Assembly: GCF_030553055.1 (NCBI RefSeq)
Contig: NZ_CP130713.1
Span: forward strand, 2,666,001-2,730,000
Source: Streptomyces sp. XD-27
GTDB lineage: Bacteria > Actinomycetota > Actinomycetes > Streptomycetales > Streptomycetaceae
Length of the DNA: 64,000 nucleotides
Direction: 5' to 3'
Every line of letters starts with the position of its first letter. The first letter of the stretch is position 1. A program made the translations under genes and the position numbers. Shown in pieces: positions 51,801 through 64,000 of the stretch. The notes beneath the pieces are model-generated. The model was not told the origin of the DNA. It ran no database searches and saw only the letters and a program-made list of their open reading frames with translations.

Positions 51801-54800
51801 CATCCTCGTCACCGGCGATGACGACTGACGTCGGGCCGTTGAGGGCGGCGATGCTCACGCGCTCGGTCAGCAGCGGAAGGACCTCGTCCTCCGACGCCTG
51901 GAGGGCGATCATCGCGCCACCGGCAGGTAGCTCCTGCATCAGACGCCCACGGGCAGCAACCAATGTGCAGGCGTCTTCGAGAGACAGCACACCCGCCACA
52001 TGCGCGGCCGCCAGCTCACCGATCGAATGACCCGACAGGAAGTCCGGCGTCAGACCCCACGCCTCCACCACACGGAACAACGCCACCTCGACCGCGAACA
52101 GCGCAGGCTGCGTGTATCCCGTCTGATCCAGCAGCCCGGCATCCTCGCCGAACAGGACATCCTTCAACGGCCGCTCGAGATGCCCATCCAGCTCCGCGCA
52201 GACCGCGTCCAGCGCCTCGGCGAAGACGGGGTAGGCGTCATACAGCTCACGGCCCATCCCCAGCCGCTGGCTGCCCTGCCCCGTGAACAGGAACGCCACC
52301 TTGCCCGCCGCAACCGTGTCCGTGACGACACCAGCCGCGCCGCGCCCCTCCGCCAGCGCAGCCAACCCGGCCAGCAGAGCATCCCGGTCACCGCCCACCA
52401 CCGCCGCGCGGTGCTCCAGAGCGGTACGCGCCGTCGCGAGTGAGTAGCCGAGGTCGCCCAGGGCGACGTCCCCGTTCTCGCCGACGTGGGCGAGGAGCCG
52501 TGCGGCCTGCGCACGCAGCGCGTCGGCGGTCTTCGCCGACAGCAGCCACGGCGTCACGCGGAGCGCGGGAGACAAGGGAGAGGCGGGAGCAACCGCGTCA
52601 TCCGAGGTCTCCGCCCGGTGGTCAGCCGGGGCCTGTTCGATGATGGTGTGGGCGTTGGTGCCGCTGAATCCGAACGACGACACCGCCGCACGACGCGGAC
52701 GCCCCGTCTCCGGCCACGCCACCGACTCCCTCAGCAGCTCAACCTCACCCGCCGACCAGTCCACATGCGGCGACGGCTCCCCCACATGCAACGTCTTCGG
52801 CAGCACCCCATGCCGCATCGCCATGACCATCTTGATGATCCCGGCGACCCCGGCGGCAGCCTGCGTGTGGCCCACGTTCGACTTGATGGAACCGAGCAGC
52901 AGCGGCGAGCCCTCCGGCCGCTCCTGACCGTACGTCGCCAGCAGCGCCTGCGCCTCGATCGGATCACCCAACGTCGTACCCGTACCGTGCGCCTCCACCA
53001 CGTCCACATCAGCCACCGACAACCCGGCACTCGCCAGCGCCTGCCGAATCACCCGCTGCTGCGACGGACCATTCGGCGCCGTCAGCCCATTACTGGCGCC
53101 GTCCTGATTGATGGCGCTGCCGCGCACCACCGCCAACACCGGATGCCCGTTCCTCCGCGCGTCCGACAGCCGCTCCACCAGCAACATGCCCGCACCCTCG
53201 GACCACCCCGTACCATCCGCACCCGCCGCGAACGCCTTGCACCGACCATCAGCCGCCAACCCACGCTGACGACTGAACTCCACAAACGCCGCCGGAGTCG
53301 CCATCACCGTCACACCACCGGCAAGCGCCAACTCACACTCACCACTACGCAGCGCCTGCACCGCCATATGCAACGCCACCAACGACGACGAACACGCCGT
53401 ATCCACCGTCACCGCCGGACCCTCAAGCCCAAACGTGTACGACAAACGCCCCGAGATCACACTCGCCGCATTCCCCGTCCCGAGGAACCCTTCGACTCCC
53501 TCGGGCACCCGCTCCAGCAGCGAGGCGTAGTCGTGGTACATGACGCCCGCGAAGACACCGGTCCGGCTCCCACGCAGCGCCACCGGATCGATCCCCGCGC
53601 GCTCGAACGCCTCCCACGACGTCTCCAACAGCAACCGCTGCTGCGGATCCATCGCAAGAGCCTCACGCGGCGAAATCCCGAAGAATCCCGGGTCGAAATG
53701 ACTCGCCTCGTCGACGAATCCCCCCTCACGGGCGTACGAGGTTCCGGGATGTTCGGGGTCCTCGTGATACAGCGATTCCAGGTCCCAGCCACGGTCGGTC
53801 GGGAACGGCGAAATCGCATCCCGGCCCTCCATCACCAGCCGCCACAAATCCTCCGGCGACGCCACACCACCCGGATAACGACACCCCACACCCACAATCG
53901 CGATCGGCTCGTCATCCACACGCGCCCGGAGCACCACCGGCCCGGCAGCCCCAGCCACCGACCCCACCATCTCCGACCGCAAGAACTCCGCCAGCACCAC
54001 CGGCGTCGGATAGTCGAAAACCAACGTCGCGGGCAGCCGCAATTCACACGCCCCACCCACCAGATTCCGCAGCTCCACCGCCGTCAGCGAGTCGAAACCC
54101 AACTCACGGAAGGACCGTTCGGCTTCGACCGCGGTCGGATCGGCGTATCCGAGCACGGCCGCGACCTGGGTACGGACCAGCTCCAGCAGGATGTCGAGCT
54201 GTTCGGCCTCTCTGCGCCCGGCCAACCGCCGCGCCAGCGCACCGCCGGCGGCCGCCGCGCCCTGCGCAGTACGGCGTACGGGCACCCGGACCAGTCCGCT
54301 CAGCAGCGGGGACAGCGTGCCGGAACCCGCCTGACCGCGCAGTGCGGCCACGTCCAGGCGCATCGGCACGAGGAGCGCCTCGCCCGTGCCCCTCGCCGCG
54401 TCGAACAGTTCCAGGCCCTCGGCCTGGGTCAGTGCCGCGACGCCACCCCGGCTCATCCGGGACACATCGGCCTCGCCCAGCCCAGCGGCCATACCGTCAC
54501 CGTCGCCATCGGCCCACAAGCCCCACGCCAACGACGTGCCCGCCAGACCACGCGCCACCCGGTACTGCGCCAACGCGTCCACGTAGGCGTTCGCCGCCGC
54601 GTAATTGGCCTGCCCCGCGTTACCGAACACACCGGCAGCCGACGAGAACAACACGAAGGCCGACAGGTCCATGCCCTCGGTCAGCTCGTGCAGATGCCAC
54701 GCCGCGTCCACCTTCGGCCGCAACACCGCGGCAAGCCGGTCCGGCGACAGCGAACCGATCACGCCGTCGTCCAGCACACCGGCCGTGTGCACCACACCCG

Positions 54801-57800
54801 TCAGCGGATACGCGGCAGGTACCCCGGCCAACACCCCGGCCAGCGCGTCGCGGTCGGCCGCGTCACACGCCGCCCACGACACCTCGGCGCCCAGAGCCGA
54901 CAGCTCGGCCGAGAGTTCCGCCGCCCCGGGCGCCTCCGCGCCCCGGCGGCTGACCAGCAGCAGACGCCGTACGCCGCGCTCCGCGACCAGGTGCCGCGCG
55001 AACAGGCCGCCCAACTGCCCGCTCGCGCCCGTCACCAGCACCGTGCCGCCGGCGTCCAGCGCGGGCGCCTCGTACCCGGAGTCCGGCACGGCGCGCACCA
55101 GACGCGGCGCCCGCACCGCACCGCCGCGTACGGCAACCTGCGGCTCACCCGAGGACAGGGCGACGGACAGCGCGTTCAGCGACGCCTCGTGATCGGCGTC
55201 CGCATCGGCGTCGCCCTCCACGTCCACCAGCACGAAACGGCCGGGGTTCTCAGCCTGTGCCGAACGCACCAGGCCCCACACCGCCGCACCGGCCAGATCA
55301 TCGACCGACTCACCCGCACGCGCGGCCACCGCGCCCGACGTCACCACAACCAGGCGCGCATCAGACAAGCGCTCATCCGCCAGCCAGGCCTGCACCAGCC
55401 CCAACGCCTCAACCGTCGCCCGATGCACCGCATCCGGATCCGCACCCGCGTCGCCAGGCGTGACGAACACGAACCCGGGCGTCTCGGCATCGTCGACGGC
55501 CAGCTCGTCGGACAGCTCCGCGAGGTCCGCGTACGCGAGGGTGTCGGCGCCCGCGGCGCGGGCCCCGAGACCGCCGGACCCGAGGACGGCCCAGCGTCGG
55601 GCCTGAGCGGGGCCGGTGGGAGCGGCGGCCTGTAGGTCGGTCCAGTCCAGGCGGTACAGGGATTCCTGCCGTCCACCACCGCGCGCGCCGTCGATCTGCG
55701 CGGCCGACACCGGCCGCAACACCAACGAATCCACCGACAGCACCGCACGACCGGACCCATCGGCCACCGCCAGCGCCACCGCACCATCCGAACCCGCCGC
55801 CGACAACCGCACCCGCAGCACCGACGCACCCACCGCATGCAGCGACACACCAGCCCACGAGAACGGCAACCGAGCACCCTCGCCGCCCCCGACCAGACCA
55901 CCCAACCCCACCGCATGCAACGCCGAATCCAACAACGCCGGATGCAAACCGAAAGCCGTGGCCTCCGACCGCGCCTCCTCCGGCAGCGCCAGCTCCGCGA
56001 ACACCTCGCCCCCAAGCCGCCACGCGGACGTCAGCCCCCGGAAGACGGGGCCGTAGGCGAGTCCGGCCTCGGCCAGGGCCTCGTACAGGCCCTCAACCGG
56101 CAGCGCCTCCGCACCCGCCGGAGGCCACACACTCAGATCAACATCAGCGGCCGCCGCACCGGACGCCAGCACACCCGAGGCATGCCGCACCCACGGCTCC
56201 TCCCCCACCACGTCCTCGAACCGCGAATACACCGACAGCGGACGACGGCCCGACGCATCCTGCGCCCCCACCGACAGCTGAAGCTGAACCCCACCCACCT
56301 CGGGAAGCACCAGCGGCGCCTCCAGCGTCAACTCCTCCAGCAGATCACAACCGACCTGGTCACCGGCCCGCACCGCCAACTCCACCAACGCCGTACCCGG
56401 CAACAACACCGAACCCATCACCACGTGATCGGCCAGCCACGGGTGCGAGTCGAGCCCGACCCGACCTGTGAGAAGCAGCCCCTCACCGTCGGCCAGCGCG
56501 ACGGCGGCACCCACCAGGGGGTGATCGACCGACGTCTGGCCCACCCCCGCCGTGCCGGTCAGGCCGTACGTCGACACTTCCGGCCAGTAGCGCTCACGCT
56601 GGAAGGCATACGTCGGCAGCGCGACCGAGGCCGCCCCCGTACCGGCGAAGTAGGCGTCCCAGTCCACCGCCGCGCCACGCACATGCGCCCGCGCGAGAGC
56701 GATGGTCAGCGTGTCCGCCTCCGCGCGGCCGTCACGGAGAACGGGGACGAAGACGGCGGGGTCTCCGGCCAGGCACTCCTGACCCATCGCGGACAGCACC
56801 CCGTCCGGCCCCAGCTCCACGTACGTCGTGACGCCCTGCGCCTCCAACGCCCGTACTCCATCCAGGAAACGGACGGCCTCGCGGACGTGCCGCACCCAGA
56901 AGTCGGCAGTCGTGATCTCCTCGGCGGCCACCACGCCACCGGTCAGGTTCGACACGATCGGAATGCGCGGGGCCTCGTAGGAAAGGCCCTCCGCAACCTT
57001 CCGGAACGCGCCCACCATCCCGTCGATACGCGGCGAATGAAACGCATGGCTCACGGTCAGCCGCTTCGTCTTACGCCCCTGCGCCTCAAACGACGCGGCG
57101 ATCTCCAGCGCCACATCCTCGTCGCCCGCGATGACGACCGACGCCGGACCGTTCACGGCGGCGATACTCACCCGGTCGGAAAGCAGCGGCAGCACCTCGT
57201 CCTCAGATGCCTGGACCGCGATCATCGCGCCACCAGCAGGCAGCTCCTGCATCAGACGCCCACGGGCAGCAACCAATGTGCAGGCGTCTTCGAGAGACAG
57301 CACACCCGCCACATGCGCCGCCGCCAGCTCGCCGATCGAGTGCCCGGACAGGAAGTCCGCCCGCAGACCCCAGGCTTCCACCAGACGGAACAACGCCACC
57401 TCGACGGCAAACAACGCAGGCTGCGTGTACACCGTCTGATCCAGCAGTCCAGCATCCTCACCGAACAACACGCCACGCAGCGGCCGCTCCAAGTGCCGGT
57501 CCAGCTCCGCGCACACCGTGTCCAGCGCCTCCGCGAACACCGGATACGCCTCGTAAAGCTCACGGCCCATCCCCAGCCGCTGACTCCCCTGTCCCGTGAA
57601 CAGGAACGCCACCTTGCCCGCCGCAACCGTGTCCGTGACGACACCAGACGCACCGCGCCCCTCCGCCAGCGCAGCCAACCCCGCCAGCAGACCGTCCCGG
57701 TCACCGCCCACCACCGCCGCGCGGTGGTCGAAGCGTGCCCGGCCCGTCGCGAGCGAGTAGCCGAGGTCGCCCAGGGCGATGTCCGCGTTCTCGCCGACGT

Positions 57801-60800
57801 GGACGAGGAGCCGTGCAGCCTGCGCACGCAGCGCGTCGGCGGTCTTCGCCGACAGCAGCCACGGCGTCACGGGGGACGCGGAAGATACGGGAGACGTGGG
57901 AGACACGGGAGACGTGGGAGACACGGGAGCAGCCGCGTCACCCGAGGTCTCCGCCCGGGTGGCAGCCGGCGCCTGCTCGATGATCGTGTGGGCATTGGTG
58001 CCGCTGATGCCGAAGGACGACACGCCCGCGCGGCGCGGGTGGCCGGTCTCCGGCCACGCCACCGACTCCGTCAGCAGCTCAACGTCACCCGCCGACCAGT
58101 CCACATGCGGCGACGGCTCCCCCACATGCAACGTCTTCGGCAGCACCCCATGCCGCATCGCCATGACCATCTTGATGATCCCGGCGACCCCGGCCGCCGC
58201 CTGGGTGTGGCCCATGTTCGACTTGATGGAACCGAGCAGCAGCGGCGAGCCCTCCGGCCGCTCCTGACCGTACGTCGCCAGCAGCGCCTGCGCCTCGATC
58301 GGATCACCCAACGTCGTACCCGTACCGTGCGCCTCCACCACGTCCACATCAGCCACCGACAACCCGGCACTCGCCAGCGCCTGCCGAATCACCCGCTGCT
58401 GCGACGGACCATTCGGCGCCGTCAACCCATTACTGGCACCGTCCTGATTGACCGCGCTGCCGCGCACCACCGCCAACACCGGATGCCCGTTCCTCCGCGC
58501 GTCCGACAGCCGCTCCACCAGCAACATGCCCGCACCCTCGGACCACCCCGTACCATCCGCGCCCGCCGAGAACGCCTTGCAGCGGCCGTCGGCGGACAGA
58601 CCGCCCTGGCGGCTGAATCCGATGAACGTGCCGGGGGTGGCCATCACCGTCACACCGCCCGCCAGGGCGAGCGTGCAATCGCCCTGCCGCAGCGCCTGGA
58701 TCGCCCAGTGCAGCGCGACCAGCGACGACGAGCACGCCGTGTCCACCGTCACCGCCGGGCCTTCGAGGCCGAAGGTGTACGCCACCCGGCCGGAGGCGAT
58801 GCTGCCGGTGCTGCCCGAACCGAGCGCGCCTTCACCGCCGCCGTCCGGGGCCCGCTCCACGAGGGAGGCGTAGTCGTGGTACATCACGCCCGCGAAGACA
58901 CCGGTCCTGCTGCCGCGCAGTGTGGCCGGGTCGATGCCCGCGCGCTCGAACGCCTCCCAGGAGATCTCCAGGAGCAGCCGCTGCTGCGGATCGGTGGCCA
59001 GCGCCTCGCGCGGGGAGATGCCGAAGAACGTGGGGTCGAAGTCGGCGGCGTCGTGCAGGAAGCCGCCTTCGCGGGTGTACGAGGTGCCGGGGTGCTCCGG
59101 GTCCGGGTGGTACAGCGCGTCCAGGTCCCAGCCGCGGTCGTCGGGGAATCCGGAGATCGCGTCCTCGCCCCCCGCCAGGAGCCGCCACAGCTCCTCGGGG
59201 GTCCGGACCCCGCCCGGGAACCGGCAGCTCATCGCGACGATGGCGATCGGCTCCTCGTCGGCCGCGGCTCGGACGCCGGGGCGCGGCGCGACCAGGTCCA
59301 CCTGGGCGCCGCCGCCCACGAGTTCACCCCTGAGGTGCTCGGCGAGGACGAGGGACGTCGGATAGTCGAAGACCAGGGTGGCGGGCAGCCGCAGTCCGGT
59401 GGCCGCGTTCACGCGGTTGCGGAGCTCGACGGCCGTGAGGGAGTCGAAGCCCAGCTCCTTGAAGGCCCGGTCCGCCTCGACGGCGTCCGCCGAGTCATGG
59501 CCGAGGACGGCGGCGACCTGGGTACGGACCAGTTCCAGCAGGACGTCCAGCCGTTCGGTCTCGCCGAGTCCGGCGAGCCGCCGGACCAGCGAACCGGTGG
59601 CGGCGGCCCCGTCCGTGCCCTCCGCCGTACGCCGTCCCGACACGCGGATCAGCCCGCGCATCAGCGGGGCGACGGCCCCGGAGCGGCGTGCCTGGGCCCG
59701 TACCGCGGCCAGGTCCATGCGCACGGGGACCAGCAGCGCCTCGCCGACCCGCTCGGCGGCGTCGAACAGCTCGACGCCTTCTTCGGCGGTCAGCGCGGTG
59801 ATCCCGCCGCGGTTCATCCGGCTCACGTCGGCGTCGTCCAGCACACCGGCCATACCGCCGGACGCGGCCCACAGGCCCCACGCCAGCGACGTACCCGCCA
59901 GCCCCTGGGCCGCCCGGTGCTGGGCGAGGGCGTCCAGGAAGGCGTTGGCCGCCGCGTAATTGGCCTGGCCCGCGCCGCCGAAGACGCCGGCGGCCGACGA
60001 GAACAGCACGAAGGCCGACAGGTCCAGGCCCTCGGTCAGCTCGTGCAGATGCCACGCCGCGTCCACCTTCGGCCGCAACACCGCGGCAAGCCGGTCCGGC
60101 GTCAGCGAACCGATCACGCCGTCGTCCAGCACACCGGCCGTGTGCACCACACCCGTCAGCGGATGCTCGGACGGGATCGCCGCGAGCGCCTCCGCCAGCG
60201 CGTCGCGGTCAGCCACATCGCACGCTGCCCAGGCCACCTCGGCGCCCAACGCGGAAAGCTCAGCGGCCAACTCCACCGCGCCCGGCGCCTCCGCGCCCCG
60301 GCGGCTGACCAGCAGCAGACGCCGTACGCCGCGCTCCGCGACCAGGTGCCGCGCGAACAGGCCGCCCAACTGCCCGCTCGCGCCGGTCACCAGCACCGTG
60401 CCGTCCGGGTCCCACGCGGCCGCCGTGGCACTGTCGGTCATGGACGGCACCCGCGCCAGACGCGGCGCGCGCAGCACACCGCCACGTACGGCGACCTGGG
60501 GTTCTTCGGCCGCCAAGGCGGCAGGCAGCGCCGCAAGCGACGCCTCGTCGTCGGCCACGTCGACCAGGGCGAAGCGGCCCGAGTTCTCGGACTGGGCGGA
60601 GCGCACCAGGCCCCAGACGGCCGCGTGCACCAGGTCCCGCACCGGCTCATCAGTTCCAGCCGCCACCGCGCCCGAGGTCAGCAGGACCAGGCGGGCGTCG
60701 GCGAAGCGCTCATCGGCCAGCCACTGCTGGAGCAGGGCCAACACCTCGGCAGTGGCCGCGTGCACCGCCCCCGGGCCGTCTGCCTCCGTTGCCTCCGTTC

Positions 60801-63800
60801 CGGTCTCCGTGAGCTGGACGAGCACCTCGTCCGGCATTGCGGTACCGGAGTCGACGGCCGTGATCAGCGCGGCCAGGTCCGGGTACGTCTCGGCACGGTC
60901 CCCGGCCAGGGCCGCGGCCAGGTTCGGGCGGCCGGAGCCCACCAGGGCGGACCGCACCAGCGCCGTTCCCGAGGCGGGCTCGGCTTGCATCTCCGTCCAG
61001 TCCAGGCGGAACAGCGACTCCTGCCGTCCACCCCGCGCCCCGTCGATCTGCTCGACCGACACCGGCCGCAGGACGAGCGAGTCCACCGACAGCACCGCAC
61101 GGCCGGCCCCATCGGCCGCCGCCAGCGCCACCGCACCATCCGAACCCGCCGCCGACAACCGCACCCGCAGCACCGACGCACCCACCGCATGCAGCGACAC
61201 ACCAGCCCACGAGAACGGCAACCGAGCACCCTCGCCGCCCCCGACCAGACCACCCAACCCCACCGCATGCAACGCCGAATCCAGCAACGCCGGATGCAAA
61301 CCGAAAGCCGTAGCCTCCGACCGCGCCTCCTCCGGCAGCGCCAGTTCGGCGAAGACCTCGTCCCCGCACCGCCACGCGGACGTCAACCCCCGGAAGACGG
61401 GGCCGTACGCGAGTCCGGCCTCGGCCAGGACCTCGTACAGACCCTCAACCGGCAGCGCCTCCGCACCCGCCGGAGGCCACACGCTCAGATCAACATCAGC
61501 GGCCGCCGCACCGGACGCCAGCACACCCGAGGCATGCCGCACCCACGGCTCCTCCCCCACCACGTCCTCGAACCGCGAATACACCGACAGCACACGACGG
61601 CCCGACGCATCCGGCGCCCCCACCGACAGCTGAAGCTGAACCCCACCCACCTCGGGAAGCACCAGCGGCGCCTCCAGCGTCAACTCCTCCAGCAGATCAC
61701 AACCGACCTGGTCACCGGCCCGCACCGCCAACTCCACCAACGCCGTACCCGGCAACAGCACCGAGCCCGCGACTGTGTGATCGGCCAGCCACGGGTGGGT
61801 GTCGAGGGCCAGGCGGCCGGTGTAGAGGAAGCCGTCGGTGTCGGCGAGGGCCACCGCGGCGCCCAGCAGCGGATGGTCCGCGGCGCCGAGCCCGGCGGAG
61901 GTGACGTCGCCCGTCAGGTATCCGGCGTCGAGCCAGTAGGTCTCGCGCTGGAAGGGGTAGAGCGGAAGGTCGGTACGGGTCGCGTCCGTCCCGGCGAACA
62001 CCGCGTTCCAGTCGGGGGAGACACCATGGACATGGGCCTCGGCCAGGGCCGCGGCCAGGCTCCGTATCTCCGGGCGGCCGGCCCGCAGCAGGGGCACGAA
62101 CGTCCCGTCGCTCTCGGGCAGGCAGTCCTGCGCCATGGCGGTGAGGACGCCGTCCGGACCCAGCTCCACGTACGTGGTGACGTTCTTCGCGGCCAGCGTC
62201 CGTACGCCGTCGAGGAAGCGGACGGCCTCGCGGACGTGCCGCACCCAGAAGTCGGGGGTCGTGATCTCCTCGGCGGCCACCACGCCACCGGTCAGACCCG
62301 ACACGATCGGGATCTTCGGCGCCTCATATGACAGGCCCTCCGCGACCGCACGGAACGCCTCCACCATCCCGTCCATACGCGGCGAATGGAACGCATGGCT
62401 GACAGCAAGCCGCTTCGTCTTACGGCCCTCGGCCTCAAAACGCGTCGCGATCTCCAGTGCCACGTCCTCGTCACCCGCGATGACCACCGACACCGGACCG
62501 TTGACAGCGGCGATGCTCACCCGGTCGGAAAGCAGCGGCAGCACCTCCGCCTCCGACGCCTGAACCGCGACCATCGCGCCACCGACAGGCAGCTCCTGCA
62601 TCAGCCGGCCACGCGCCGCCACCAGCACACACGCGTCAGACAGCGACAGCACACCCGCCACATGCGCAGCCGCCAACTCACCGATCGAATGACCCGACAG
62701 GAAGTCCGCCCGCAGCCCCCACGCCTCGACCAGCCGGAACAGCGCCACCTCGACGGCAAACAGCGCAGGCTGCGTGTACCCCGTCTGATCCAGCAGCCCG
62801 GCATCCTCGCCGAACAGGACGTCCTTCAACGGCCGCTCGAGATGCCCGTCCAGCTCCGCGCACACCGCGTCCAGCGCCTCCGCGAAGACCGGATACGCCT
62901 CGTACAGCTCACGGCCCATCCCCAGCCGCTGACTGCCCTGCCCCGTGAACAGGAACGCCACCTTGCCGCTGGTGGCCTTGCCGTGGCGGAGCCCGGTGGC
63001 GGGCTCCTCGCGGCTCAGTGCGTCCAGGCCCCGCAGGAGGCCGTCGCGGTCGTCCGTCACCAGGGCGGCGCGGTGCTCGAAGGCGGCGCGGCCGGTGGCG
63101 AGGGAGTAGGCGAGATCGGTGAGGGGCAGGTCGGGGTCGTTCTCCACGTGCGCGCGGAGGCGTTCGGCCTGGGCGCGCAGTGCCGTGGGGGTCTTGGCGG
63201 AGAGCGTCCACAGGGGCAGCGCGGCGGCGGGCGCCGGGGCGTCCTCCTCGGTGGGCTGGGGCGCCTCGTCCGGGGCCTGCTCGATGATCGTGTGGGCGTT
63301 GGTGCCGCTGATGCCGAACGAGGAGACGGCGGCGCGGCGCGGCTGGCCGGTCTCGGGCCACGGCCGGGCCTCGGTCAGCAGTTCGACGGCGCCGGCCGTC
63401 CAGTCGACGGCGGGGGTGGGCGCGTCGACGTGCAGGGTCTTGGGCAGCACGCCGTACCGCATCGCCATGACCATCTTGATGATCCCGGCGACGCCCGCGG
63501 CGGCCTGCGTGTGGCCGAGGTTGGACTTGACGGAGCCGAGCCACAGCGGCGGCTGCTCGGCGGTCCGGTGGCGTCCGTAGGTGGCGAGCAGGGCCTGGGC
63601 CTCGATCGGGTCGCCCAGCGTGGTGCCGGTGCCGTGCGCCTCGACGGCGTCGATCTGGCCCGCCGAGAGCCGGGCCCCGGCCAGCGCCTGGCGGATGACG
63701 CGCTGCTGCGACGGGCCGTTGGGGGCGGTGAGGCCGCTGCTGGCGCCGTCCTGGTTGATGGCGCTACCGCGTACGAGGGCGAGTACCCGGTGGCCGTTGG

Positions 63801-64000
63801 CGCGGGCGTCGGACAGCCGCTCCAGCAGGAGCATGCCGGCGCCCTCACCCCAGCCGGTGCCGTCGGCGGCGGCGGCGAAGGACTTGCAGCGGCCGTCGAT
63901 GGCGAGTCCGCGGTGGCGGCTGAACTCGGTGAACGTCCCCGGAGTGGACATGACCGTGACGCCGCCCGCCAGGGCGAGCGTGCACTCACCCCGGCGCAGG
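42835..64000 (-). CDS. PKS-A: modular type I PKS, modules 1-4 visible (5' end beyond window)
   Basis: About 7050 codons are visible without a frame break; the gene begins beyond the right edge, so the first KS is cut and more modules may precede it. Visible order: partial KS-AT-DH-KR-ACP, then three complete KS-AT-DH-KR-ACP modules, then a C-terminal docking region ([11 protein letters not shown] followed by [17 protein letters not shown]). All four ATs carry GHSIGE and HAFH, so they are malonyl specific. All four KRs have LDD and intact Ser/Tyr; all DHs have the HxxxGxxxxP-like and DxxxH motifs. The four modules therefore predict a conjugated all-E tetraene. Long tracts are nearly identical between modules and use Leu TTG, Cys TGT and other codons unlike the rest of the cluster, which suggests gene conversion or imported sequence. 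Confidence 0.92.
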   Translation of the reverse strand, partial: LRRGECTLALAGGVTVMSTPGTFTEFSRHRGLAIDGRCKSFAAAADGTGWGEGAGMLLLERLSDARANGHRVLALVRGSAINQDGASSGLTAPNGPSQQRVIRQALAGARLSAGQIDAVEAHGTGTTLGDPIEAQALLATYGRHRTAEQPPLWLGSVKSNLGHTQAAAGVAGIIKMVMAMRYGVLPKTLHVDAPTPAVDWTAGAVELLTEARPWPETGQPRRAAVSSFGISGTNAHTIIEQAPDEAPQPTEEDAPAPAAALPLWTLSAKTPTALRAQAERLRAHVENDPDLPLTDLAYSLATGRAAFEHRAALVTDDRDGLLRGLDALSREEPATGLRHGKATSGKVAFLFTGQGSQRLGMGRELYEAYPVFAEALDAVCAELDGHLERPLKDVLFGEDAGLLDQTGYTQPALFAVEVALFRLVEAWGLRADFLSGHSIGELAAAHVAGVLSLSDACVLVAARGRLMQELPVGGAMVAVQASEAEVLPLLSDRVSIAAVNGPVSVVIAGDEDVALEIATRFEAEGRKTKRLAVSHAFHSPRMDGMVEAFRAVAEGLSYEAPKIPIVSGLTGGVVAAEEITTPDFWVRHVREAVRFLDGVRTLAAKNVTTYVELGPDGVLTAMAQDCLPESDGTFVPLLRAGRPEIRSLAAALAEAHVHGVSPDWNAVFAGTDATRTDLPLYPFQRETYWLDAGYLTGDVTSAGLGAADHPLLGAAVALADTDGFLYTGRLALDTHPWLADHTVAGSVLLPGTALVELAVRAGDQVGCDLLEELTLEAPLVLPEVGGVQLQLSVGAPDASGRRVLSVYSRFEDVVGEEPWVRHASGVLASGAAAADVDLSVWPPAGAEALPVEGLYEVLAEAGLAYGPVFRGLTSAWRCGDEVFAELALPEEARSEATAFGLHPALLDSALHAVGLGGLVGGGEGARLPFSWAGVSLHAVGASVLRVRLSAAGSDGAVALAAADGAGRAVLSVDSLVLRPVSVEQIDGARGGRQESLFRLDWTEMQAEPASGTALVRSALVGSGRPNLAAALAGDRAETYPDLAALITAVDSGTAMPDEVLVQLTETGTEATEADGPGAVHAATAEVLALLQQWLADERFADARLVLLTSGAVAAGTDEPVRDLVHAAVWGLVRSAQSENSGRFALVDVADDEASLAALPAALAAEEPQVAVRGGVLRAPRLARVPSMTDSATAAAWDPDGTVLVTGASGQLGGLFARHLVAERGVRRLLLVSRRGAEAPGAVELAAELSALGAEVAWAACDVADRDALAEALAAIPSEHPLTGVVHTAGVLDDGVIGSLTPDRLAAVLRPKVDAAWHLHELTEGLDLSAFVLFSSAAGVFGGAGQANYAAANAFLDALAQHRAAQGLAGTSLAWGLWAASGGMAGVLDDADVSRMNRGGITALTAEEGVELFDAAERVGEALLVPVRMDLAAVRAQARRSGAVAPLMRGLIRVSGRRTAEGTDGAAATGSLVRRLAGLGETERLDVLLELVRTQVAAVLGHDSADAVEADRAFKELGFDSLTAVELRNRVNAATGLRLPATLVFDYPTSLVLAEHLRGELVGGGAQVDLVAPRPGVRAAADEEPIAIVAMSCRFPGGVRTPEELWRLLAGGEDAISGFPDDRGWDLDALYHPDPEHPGTSYTREGGFLHDAADFDPTFFGISPREALATDPQQRLLLEISWEAFERAGIDPATLRGSRTGVFAGVMYHDYASLVERAPDGGGEGALGSGSTGSIASGRVAYTFGLEGPAVTVDTACSSSLVALHWAIQALRQGDCTLALAGGVTVMATPGTFIGFSRQGGLSADGRCKAFSAGADGTGWSEGAGMLLVERLSDARRNGHPVLAVVRGSAVNQDGASNGLTAPNGPSQQRVIRQALASAGLSVADVDVVEAHGTGTTLGDPIEAQALLATYGQERPEGSPLLLGSIKSNMGHTQAAAGVAGIIKMVMAMRHGVLPKTLHVGEPSPHVDWSAGDVELLTESVAWPETGHPRRAGVSSFGISGTNAHTIIEQAPAATRAETSGDAAAPVSPTSPVSPTSPVSSASPVTPWLLSAKTADALRAQAARLLVHVGENADIALGDLGYSLATGRARFDHRAAVVGGDRDGLLAGLAALAEGRGASGVVTDTVAAGKVAFLFTGQGSQRLGMGRELYEAYPVFAEALDTVCAELDRHLERPLRGVLFGEDAGLLDQTVYTQPALFAVEVALFRLVEAWGLRADFLSGHSIGELAAAHVAGVLSLEDACTLVAARGRLMQELPAGGAMIAVQASEDEVLPLLSDRVSIAAVNGPASVVIAGDEDVALEIAASFEAQGRKTKRLTVSHAFHSPRIDGMVGAFRKVAEGLSYEAPRIPIVSNLTGGVVAAEEITTADFWVRHVREAVRFLDGVRALEAQGVTTYVELGPDGVLSAMGQECLAGDPAVFVPVLRDGRAEADTLTIALARAHVRGAAVDWDAYFAGTGAASVALPTYAFQRERYWPEVSTYGLTGTAGVGQTSVDHPLVGAAVALADGEGLLLTGRVGLDSHPWLADHVVMGSVLLPGTALVELAVRAGDQVGCDLLEELTLEAPLVLPEVGGVQLQLSVGAQDASGRRPLSVYSRFEDVVGEEPWVRHASGVLASGAAAADVDLSVWPPAGAEALPVEGLYEALAEAGLAYGPVFRGLTSAWRLGGEVFAELALPEEARSEATAFGLHPALLDSALHAVGLGGLVGGGEGARLPFSWAGVSLHAVGASVLRVRLSAAGSDGAVALAVADGSGRAVLSVDSLVLRPVSAAQIDGARGGGRQESLYRLDWTDLQAAAPTGPAQARRWAVLGSGGLGARAAGADTLAYADLAELSDELAVDDAETPGFVFVTPGDAGADPDAVHRATVEALGLVQAWLADERLSDARLVVVTSGAVAARAGESVDDLAGAAVWGLVRSAQAENPGRFVLVDVEGDADADADHEASLNALSVALSSGEPQVAVRGGAVRAPRLVRAVPDSGYEAPALDAGGTVLVTGASGQLGGLFARHLVAERGVRRLLLVSRRGAEAPGAAELSAELSALGAEVSWAACDAADRDALAGVLAGVPAAYPLTGVVHTAGVLDDGVIGSLSPDRLAAVLRPKVDAAWHLHELTEGMDLSAFVLFSSAAGVFGNAGQANYAAANAYVDALAQYRVARGLAGTSLAWGLWADGDGDGMAAGLGEADVSRMSRGGVAALTQAEGLELFDAARGTGEALLVPMRLDVAALRGQAGSGTLSPLLSGLVRVPVRRTAQGAAAAGGALARRLAGRREAEQLDILLELVRTQVAAVLGYADPTAVEAERSFRELGFDSLTAVELRNLVGGACELRLPATLVFDYPTPVVLAEFLRSEMVGSVAGAAGPVVLRARVDDEPIAIVGVGCRYPGGVASPEDLWRLVMEGRDAISPFPTDRGWDLESLYHEDPEHPGTSYAREGGFVDEASHFDPGFFGISPREALAMDPQQRLLLETSWEAFERAGIDPVALRGSRTGVFAGVMYHDYASLLERVPEGVEGFLGTGNAASVISGRLSYTFGLEGPAVTVDTACSSSLVALHMAVQALRSGECELALAGGVTVMATPAAFVEFSRQRGLAADGRCKAFAAGADGTGWSEGAGMLLVERLSDARRNGHPVLAVVRGSAINQDGASNGLTAPNGPSQQRVIRQALASAGLSVADVDVVEAHGTGTTLGDPIEAQALLATYGQERPEGSPLLLGSIKSNVGHTQAAAGVAGIIKMVMAMRHGVLPKTLHVGEPSPHVDWSAGEVELLRESVAWPETGRPRRAAVSSFGFSGTNAHTIIEQAPADHRAETSDDAVAPASPLSPALRVTPWLLSAKTADALRAQAARLLAHVGENGDVALGDLGYSLATARTALEHRAAVVGGDRDALLAGLAALAEGRGAAGVVTDTVAAGKVAFLFTGQGSQRLGMGRELYDAYPVFAEALDAVCAELDGHLERPLKDVLFGEDAGLLDQTGYTQPALFAVEVALFRVVEAWGLTPDFLSGHSIGELAAAHVAGVLSLEDACTLVAARGRLMQELPAGGAMIALQASEDEVLPLLTERVSIAALNGPTSVVIAGDEDAALEIAARFEADGRKTKRLAVSHAFHSPRMDGMVEAFREVAEGLSYEAPRTPIVSNLTGAVVSAEEIATADFWVRHVREAVRFLDGVRTLEAQGVTTYVELGPDGVLSAMAQECVTGEDAAFVPVLRKDRAEAETATAALARAHVRGVPVDWTAYFAGTGAQRVDLTELPTYAFQRRRYWPEFAAVGASGTAGLGLAAVDHPLVGAAVPLAGGEGLLLTGRLSVQSQPWLADHAVMGSVLLPGTAFVELAIRAGDQVGCDRLEELTLEAPLVLPEVGGVQLQLSVGAPDGSGRRSFEVYARVDDAAAEAVWSRHASGVLASGSPVADFDLAAWPPAGAEPVGVDGLYEGLADLGLAYGPVFQGLRAAWRRGGEVFAELALPEAADAGRFGLHPALLDSALHAVGLGGLVGGGEGARLPFSWAGVSLHAVGASVLRVRLSAAGSDGAVALAVADGSGRAVLSVDSLVLRPVSAAQIDDARGGGRQESLFRVDWAEIAADSGATTDNARRAVLGLGAPPSGSAGGVFGLAGIGSDAAVYTDLAALGEAITSGDGGAPDDVLVALAPAAGAGADEVHQATAETLALVQDWLADERLTDSRLVLVTSGAVSTRTGEPVNDLAGAAVWGLVRSAQAENPGRFALVDVEPDDEASLAALRAALASGEPQVAVRGGLLTAPRLARMAAGAATETSATETSVAEGFAAEASMDYGFAAGGTVLVTGASGTLGRLFTRHLVAEHGVRHLLLVSRRGAEAPGAAHLTTELAAMGAEVSWAACDVADRDALAGVLAAVPAEHPVTGVIHTAGVLDDGVIGSLTPERLATVLRPKVDAAWHLHELTQGLNLSAFVLFSSAAGVFGNAGQGNYAAANTFLDALAQHRRGHGLAATSLAWGLWAADGGDGDGMAGELGEADVSRMGRGGVAALTATEGLELFDAAGRTDEALLIPLRMDLAAVRAQADASGAVAPLLRGLVRVPGRRTAEDAAAGGALARRLTGLGEEEQLAVLLELVRTQVAAVLGHDSAESVQPHHSFRELGFDSLTAVELRNLVGGACELRLPATLVFDYPTPVVLAEFLRSEMVGSVAEAAGPVVVRSVDDEPIAIVGLGCRYPGGVASPEDLWRLVVEGRDAISPFPADRGWDLASLYHEDPEHPGTSYTREGGFVDDAGFFDASFFGISPREALAMDPQQRLLLETSWEAFERAGIDPVALRGSRTGVFAGVMYHDYASSLPTLPEGVEGFVGTGNAASVISGRLSYTFGLEGPAVTVDTACSSSLVALHMAVQALRSGECELALAGGVTVMATPAAFVEFSRQRGLAADGRCKAFSAGADGTGWSEGAGMLLVERLSDARRNGHPVLAVVRGSAINQDGASNGLTAPNGPSQQRVIRQALANAGLTATDVDVVEAHGTGTTLGDPIEAQALLTTYGQERPEGRPLWLGSFKSNVGHTQAAAGVGGIIKMVMAMRHGVLPRTLHADEPSPHIDWSAGEVELLRESVAWPETGRPRRAAVSSFGFSGTNAHTIIEQAPEAPEATETDGPASRDVAAVVRLVTAWPLSAKTTDALRAQAARLHTYLDDRPEIALSDLGYSLATTRASLDHRAVLIAGERDGFASGLTALAAGESAPGLVEGSVADGKVAFLFTGQGSQRLGMGRELYAAYPVFAAALDAVCAELDGHLERPLKDVLFGEDAGLLDQTVYTQPALFAVEVALFRLVEAWGLRADFLSGHSIGELVAAHVAGVLSLSDACALVAARGRLMQELPAGGAMIGLQASEDEVLPLLTERVSIAALNGPTSVVIAGDEDVALGIAGSFEAQGRKTKRLAVSHAFHSPRMDPMLEAFREVAEGLSYEAPRIPIASGLTGGVVSAEEIATADFWVRHVREAVRFLDGVRTLEAQGVTTFVELGPDGVLSAMAQECVTGEDAAFVPALRAGRPEAETLTAALAQAHVRGAGVDWAAYFAGTGAQRVDLAELPTYAFQRRRYWLEAPAGAVGDVVSAGLGATDHPLLGAAVDLPDSDGVLFTGRLSLQSHPWLADHAVMDTVLLPGTAFVELAIRAGEQVGCDVLEELTLEAPLILPERGGVQLRVSVDAPDASGRRELTVYSRPDRPDRHAGPADDTADMQWTRHAAGVLADPGVAGAAAAATSPVGLEVWPPAGAEPVDVDGLYDGLAALGLSYGPEFQGLRAAWRHGDDVYAEVALGDGQRADARSYGLHPALLDAALHAVGLGAPPGGTSRTESGGGRAGGGFFAAEDEAAGRARLPFAWDGVRLHAVGAGALRVRVSPAGQGAVSLAVADEAGTPVASVGSLALRPVDADQFTVARGGHHEALFALDWAALPLPAPATAPALPADSGTWAVLGGGGDLKVADVLSDAGVEAETYADLAALAEEVDTYGVAPELVLLLCVPDLTASAHTPAAVHAATSRVLTVVREWIADERFAESRLVLLTCGAAAVDAAESVDDLAHAAAWGLVRSAQAEHPGRFMLVDVDGAESSLRVLASALASDDEPQLAVRAGEVYAPRLARVPSLAPAPTPLPALDPNGTVLITGASGTLGGLLARHLVVERGARHLLLTSRRGPDTPGAAALRDELTALGAQVTVAACDVADRDALVALLAAVPAAHPLTAVIHSAGVLDDGVIDALTPERLAAVLRPKADAAWHLHELTQGLDLSAFVLFSSAAGVFGNPGQANYAAANTFLDALAQHRRAQGLPAVSLAWGLWDDDEGGMAATLGDTDRQRINRGSMAALSTAQGLALFDVASLTDRALLIPAALDIAALRAQAAAPGAVVPPLLRGLIRTPARRAAAANNQGTGRGTGGGTGRDEAASLAERLAGLSPAERDRYLLNLVCAQVATVLGHSGAAAVEPGAAFKELGFDSLTAVELRNRLGAATGLRLPATLIFDYPTPGALADHLRAALPHDAHGGGPSVFSELDRLEAALATATAGDDSVTRSRITMRLQALMAKWNDAQDATPTEGAGDDEDLASATDDELFDLLDDELGSS
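45094..45155. repeat. interspersed palindromic repeat, copy 5 (compound)
   Basis: Double version: cctcccccagcgcgg, then ctcccccggactccgtccggg, then two aggtgcccccagg arms. It directly follows the catalytic [11 protein letters not shown] motif of the module 4 DH, is read in frame and adds roughly 20 residues. This is the same domain position as copies 1 and 6. Confidence 0.8.
47836..48100. repeat. near-identical KS patch, modules 4 and 3
   Basis: About 265 bp of the module 4 KS match 53216-53480 of the module 3 KS almost perfectly, including synonymous sites. Both use TTG, TGT and GAT codons where neighbouring KS sequence uses CTG, TGC and GAC. Confidence 0.78.
50231..50264. repeat. interspersed palindromic repeat, copy 6
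   Basis: Arms ctcccccagcgctgc and cgctgggaggtgccccc, read in frame as [12 protein letters not shown] in the DH-KR linker of module 3. Confidence 0.85.
52738..53216. repeat. near-identical KS patch, modules 3 and 2
   Basis: About 480 bp of the module 3 KS match 58078-58556 of the module 2 KS with only scattered differences, again at synonymous positions too. Together with the adjoining patch shared with module 4, this makes the module 3 KS a mosaic. Confidence 0.8.
55670..55990. repeat. near-identical DH patch, modules 1, 2 and 3
   Basis: The C-terminal DH region here matches 61030-61340 (module 1) and 50360-50640 (module 3) nearly base for base. A second shared block lies at 56120-56400, matching 61470-61755. 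Confidence 0.78.
57870..57932. repeat. 12-bp-type minisatellite in module 2 KS-AT linker
   Basis: Alternating gacgtgggagacacggga units, translated as [19 protein letters not shown]. The array is in frame and lengthens the linker before the AT. Confidence 0.78.
59255..64000 (-). other. module 1 (partial): KS-AT(malonyl)-DH-KR-ACP
   Basis: The KS is cut by the window edge (visible 64000-63275, from [15 protein letters not shown] to the KS end; active-site Cys not visible). AT ~62968-62090 with GHSIGE (Ser 62686-62688) and HAFHSPRM, malonyl. DH ~61890-61030 with [14 protein letters not shown] and [13 protein letters not shown] ~60415-59830 with [12 protein letters not shown] and Tyr 59956-59958. 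ACP ~59520-59330, Ser 59440-59442. Predicted E double bond. The module is numbered 1 only within this window; its true place in the pathway is unknown. Confidence 0.88.

Larger units (their letters stand above)
48530..53910 (-). other. module 3: KS-AT(malonyl)-DH-KR-ACP
   Basis: KS ~53910-52635 (Cys 53392-53394). AT ~52300-51440 with GHSIGE and [10 protein letters not shown] ~51205-50370 with [14 protein letters not shown] and [13 protein letters not shown] ~49680-49130 with [12 protein letters not shown] and Tyr 49222-49224. ACP ~48800-48610, Ser 48713-48715. Predicted E double bond. The DH carries palindromic repeat copy 6 downstream, and the AT C-terminus shares a near-identical patch with module 8. 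Confidence 0.9.
53910..59255 (-). other. module 2: KS-AT(malonyl)-DH-KR-ACP
   Basis: KS ~59255-57975 (Cys 58732-58734). AT ~57620-56740 with GHSIGE and [10 protein letters not shown] ~56525-55680 with [14 protein letters not shown] and [13 protein letters not shown] ~55060-54500 with [12 protein letters not shown] and Tyr 54601-54603. ACP ~54180-53990, Ser 54088-54090. Predicted E double bond. Its KS-AT linker holds a Ser/Pro/Val minisatellite. Confidence 0.9.

Noticed and set aside
55837..62331. 2164-codon + strand open frame opposite PKS-A
   Set aside because: Shadow of modules 1-2; repeated HRRQ-type segments simply mirror the repeated PKS domains.

Overview
The window is very GC-rich DNA with strongly biased third codon positions, large modular type I polyketide synthase (PKS) genes and DrrAB-like exporter genes. 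This points to an actinomycete, most likely a Streptomyces. It is the downstream, chain-terminating end of a giant modular PKS gene cluster; the upstream end, including the loading module, lies beyond the right edge.

Layout: positions 1-3225 carry three genes on the + strand. These are an ABC exporter ATPase, its translationally coupled ABC-2 permease with an odd Pro/Gly-rich N-terminal tail, and a stand-alone acyltransferase-like protein with an unusual GPSFG nucleophile motif. A strong hairpin (3264-3304) separates them from four convergent PKS genes on the - strand that fill the rest of the window. In transcription order these are PKS-A (42835-64000, runs off the edge, 4 modules visible), PKS-B (32888-42756, 2 modules), PKS-C (15132-32833, 3 modules) and PKS-D (3324-15100, 2 modules plus thioesterase). 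Gaps between PKS genes are only about 30-80 bp and the facing termini look like PKS docking domains, so an A-B-C-D assembly line in one operon is likely. No stretch above 300 bases lacks a gene.

Modules, numbered here from the right edge: M1-M4 are KS-AT(malonyl)-DH-KR-ACP, which predicts a conjugated tetraene. M5 and M6 are KS-AT(methylmalonyl)-KR-ACP. M7 is malonyl DH-KR, M8 malonyl DH-ER-KR, M9 and M10 malonyl DH-KR, and M11 methylmalonyl DH-KR-ACP-TE. By collinearity the released acyl end is a 2-methyl-2,4,6-trienoyl unit, followed by a saturated pair, a region whose oxidation state is uncertain, two methyl-branched carbons and the tetraene. This is a polyene macrolide, macrolactam or linear polyene; I cannot identify the compound. 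The KRs of M6 and M7 lack the usual catalytic serine (Gly and Ala), which makes keto groups there possible.

Three of the four PKS genes (B, C, D) are each interrupted by one apparent single-base deletion in a G/C homopolymer. Adding one base restores exactly 3289, 5900 and 3925 codons, so sequencing or assembly error is the leading explanation and I annotate each as one gene. The coding sequence also carries two families of short interspersed repeats embedded in domain linkers, Pro/Ala-rich minisatellites in KS-AT linkers, and long near-identical patches shared between modules that indicate gene conversion.
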